Assembly: GCF_048066175.1 (NCBI RefSeq)
Contig: NZ_JBLTXA010000021.1
Span: forward strand, 1-64,000
Source of the DNA: Niveispirillum fermenti
Lineage (GTDB): Bacteria > Pseudomonadota > Alphaproteobacteria > Azospirillales > Azospirillaceae
DNA length: 64,000 nt
Direction of reading: 5' to 3'
Shown here: positions 62,453 through 64,000 of the stretch, in pieces
Layout: each line of letters opens with the position of its first letter
Numbering within the stretch: position 1 is the first letter of the stretch
The notes under the pieces: generated by a model
What the model was told of the DNA's origin: nothing
Databases searched by the model: none
Seen by the model: the letters and a program-made list of their open reading frames with translations, nothing else
Translations under genes and position numbers: made by a program

Positions 62453-63196
62453 ATGGCATTGGCGGAACATGCGTGCACGCGCGACGGCGCGATTGCGGCG
62501 AAGGTGGACGTCTCCCCCTGCAATGTCTGCCCCGTACGCAGCATGTCCGTCTGTTCCGCGCTGGAAGCCGACGAATTGAAACGCCTGGCCGACATCCTGG
62601 TGTCGGTCAAGGTGGAGGCGGGCCACACCTTGTTCGGGGAAGGCGACTGCGCCGATGCGCTGTTCAACGTCACCGCCGGCACCATGAAGCTCTACAAGCT
62701 GCTGCCCGACGGCCGGCGGCAGATCACGGGCTTCCTTCTGCCCGGCGATTTCCTGGGCCTGTCCATCAACGACACCTATGCCTATTCGGCCGAGTCGGTG
62801 ACGCAGGCCACCTTGTGCCGTTTCCCCCGTCGCCGGCTGGAATCGCTGCTGGAGGATTATCCCAAGATGCAGCGCCGCCTGTTCGCCATGGCGTCCAGCG
62901 AGCTGGCCGCGGCACAGGACCAGATGCTGCTGCTGGGCCGCAAGAATGCCAGGGAGCGCATCGCCTCCTTCCTGCTGATGCTGTCGGAGCGCGCCCGGCG
63001 CCGCGGCTACAAGGAAAACCCCGTGCATGTGCCGATGAGCCGGTCGGACATCGCCGATTATCTGGGCCTGACCACGGAAACGGTCAGCCGCACCTTCACA
63101 CAGTTGAAGACCAGCCGCGCCATCTCGCTGCTGGAAGGCGGCAAGGTCCGCCTGAACGACATCGAGAGCCTGCAGGAACTGGCCGAGGGCGCCTGA
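62453..63196 (+). CDS. fnr: FNR-type oxygen-responsive transcriptional regulator (FnrL-like)
   Basis: A 247-residue CRP/FNR-family regulator. The N-terminal cysteines Cys23, Cys26 and Cys34 (SPCNVCPVRSMSVC) and the internal Cys66 (GEGDCADALF) match the [4Fe-4S] ligands of FNR, so this is an oxygen sensor rather than a CRP. The cNMP-like beta barrel follows, then the dimer helix and helix-turn-helix SRSDIADYLGLTTETVSRTF with recognition helix residues E..SR. It has a perfect FNR box upstream. Starts at ATG 62453. Confidence 0.93.
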   Translation: MALAEHACTRDGAIAAKVDVSPCNVCPVRSMSVCSALEADELKRLADILVSVKVEAGHTLFGEGDCADALFNVTAGTMKLYKLLPDGRRQITGFLLPGDFLGLSINDTYAYSAESVTQATLCRFPRRRLESLLEDYPKMQRRLFAMASSELAAAQDQMLLLGRKNARERIASFLLMLSERARRRGYKENPVHVPMSRSDIADYLGLTTETVSRTFTQLKTSRAISLLEGGKVRLNDIESLQELAEGA

Positions 63197-64000
63197 TCAG
63201 CCCATGCCCGCCAGCCGGCCCGGTGCCGGCAACAGGCGCAGCAACCGGTCGGGCTCGGACGCGAACCAGGCATGCCCGCCCCAGGCCAGGGACGGCATCG
63301 CCTTCTTCACCTCCGGCCGGTCGCGGTCCAGGAAGGCCGTGATGCAGGCGACGCGGGACGGATCGAACCCGCCCTCCGCCGCGATCTCCAGAAAGGCGCG
63401 GGCCCGCTGTTCCGTCACGGGGCCATCGGTGGCCACCACCTCCACGAAGACCAGCATCAGGTCGGCCGCACTGCGGCCGCGGTCCAGCAGGATGATGTCG
63501 GGCAGGGTGCGGTCCGGCGTGATGCGCAGGCGCAGGCGCCGGATCCAGCCCTCGTCCCGCGCGGCGACCTTCGCGGCACTTTCCGACAGCCAGAGCACCA
63601 CGGGATCGGCCAGGAAGCGGGGGGCGAAATCCTCCACCACGGCGCGCGCGATGCGGCTGCTGGGGCCCGGCGCCAGCAGCCGCGTCTCCCCGTTGGGGAA
63701 GCGTACCAGCACGTCGGCCCCGTCGCGATCGCCCGAGCCGCGCAGGCTGACGATGCGGGCCAGCGCCATGGGGTTCAGCGTGGCATCGGCCCAGGCCCGC
63801 GCCGCGGCGGCCAGGGCCGCATCGCGCAGCCCCGGATCGAACAGGGCCGCGAATTCCGCCGTCAGCGCATAACGCGGCTTGGAAGAAGTGGTGGGCACGC
63901 CCTGCCGCTCGATAACGGCACCGTTGGGGATCAGGCCCTGGCGGATCACCTCGTCGCGGACCTGCTCGCGGCTATTGTCCTGGTACCAGCGTTCGCCGCT
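63197..64000 (-). CDS. BsuBI/PstI-type restriction endonuclease (5' end beyond the window)
   Basis: The visible 267 codons continue in frame to the window edge, where RWYQDNSREQVRDEVIRQGL is encoded upstream of the first internal GTG at 63949, so the true start is beyond 64000. Segments ARAVVEDFAPRFLADPVVLW, LPDIILLDRGRSAADLMLVF, VEVVATDGPVTEQRARAFLE and ACITAFLDRD match the BsuBI/PstI restriction endonuclease family, whose catalytic residues lie near the LPD/EVVA stretch. Such enzymes cut DNA as part of a type II restriction system with a cognate methyltransferase, which would be upstream, outside this window. It lies convergent to and one base after the fnr gene. Confidence 0.8.
   Translation of the reverse strand, partial: SGERWYQDNSREQVRDEVIRQGLIPNGAVIERQGVPTTSSKPRYALTAEFAALFDPGLRDAALAAAARAWADATLNPMALARIVSLRGSGDRDGADVLVRFPNGETRLLAPGPSSRIARAVVEDFAPRFLADPVVLWLSESAAKVAARDEGWIRRLRLRITPDRTLPDIILLDRGRSAADLMLVFVEVVATDGPVTEQRARAFLEIAAEGGFDPSRVACITAFLDRDRPEVKKAMPSLAWGGHAWFASEPDRLLRLLPAPGRLAGMG

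Overview
The window looks like chromosomal DNA of a GC-rich alphaproteobacterium. Codon use is strongly GC-biased almost throughout. The gene families fit a free-living member of the Rhodospirillales/Azospirillaceae group: a four-cysteine FNR, a stand-alone AroQ-type chorismate mutase, a stand-alone prephenate dehydrogenase, PhhA with HPPD, MASE1 and FIST signalling proteins, and several TonB receptors. The placement is inferred from gene content and base composition; no 16S or other marker is present. I found no tRNA, rRNA, CRISPR array, prophage or complete insertion sequence. Most genes are housekeeping or ordinary accessory genes.

Layout. 0.4-7.6 kb: a SAM methyltransferase, an orphan MASE1 histidine kinase, a conserved hypothetical protein, GTP cyclohydrolase II overlapping a CDP-alcohol phosphatidyltransferase, and a glycerophosphodiesterase. 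7.7-12.6 kb: an HlyD / double-ATPase-permease / permease export operon. 12.6-18.4 kb: a PilZ protein, the YbbP/YbbA ABC pair divergent from TesA, and a FIST protein. 18.5-23.7 kb: a pseudouridine synthase, an ABM monooxygenase, a GDYXXLXY/DUF2157 membrane pair, a Bcr/CflA-like exporter, an HPP membrane protein and DUF488. 23.8-28.8 kb: rpmI-rplT, then a VapBC-like toxin-antitoxin pair placed behind a strong terminator, then pheS-pheT. 28.9-33.8 kb: an AT-rich gap, a chemoreceptor, and phenylalanine/tyrosine catabolism (PhhA, Lrp, HPPD).

33.8-45 kb is the most accessory-looking stretch. It holds duplicated, covarying hairpins; a heme-type TonB receptor with a DUF6607 partner; a penicillin-acylase-family enzyme; a two-gene membrane-protein/XRE unit with paired operators; and a second TonB receptor co-directional with two paralogous VOC-fold-like proteins. 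45-50 kb: truB-rbfA, a second DUF2157 gene, large perfect inverted repeats, tyrA and mepA. 50-55 kb: an ACT-like protein with an unknown partner divergent from an Lrp regulator, a frameshifted AlkZ-type winged-helix gene, upp, MaoC, LapA and a small membrane protein. 55-64 kb: chorismate mutase, a secreted protein plus amidohydrolase, a CPA2 K+/H+ antiporter, an XRE regulator, an RlmI-type rRNA methyltransferase, FNR with a perfect FNR box upstream, and a BsuBI/PstI-type restriction endonuclease running off the window end.

Most promising for undescribed biology: the TonB receptor plus paired VOC proteins (41-44.5 kb), the covarying hairpin repeats (33.9-34.1 kb), and the ACT-like/unknown/Lrp locus (50.2-51.5 kb). 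None is proven by the sequence alone.
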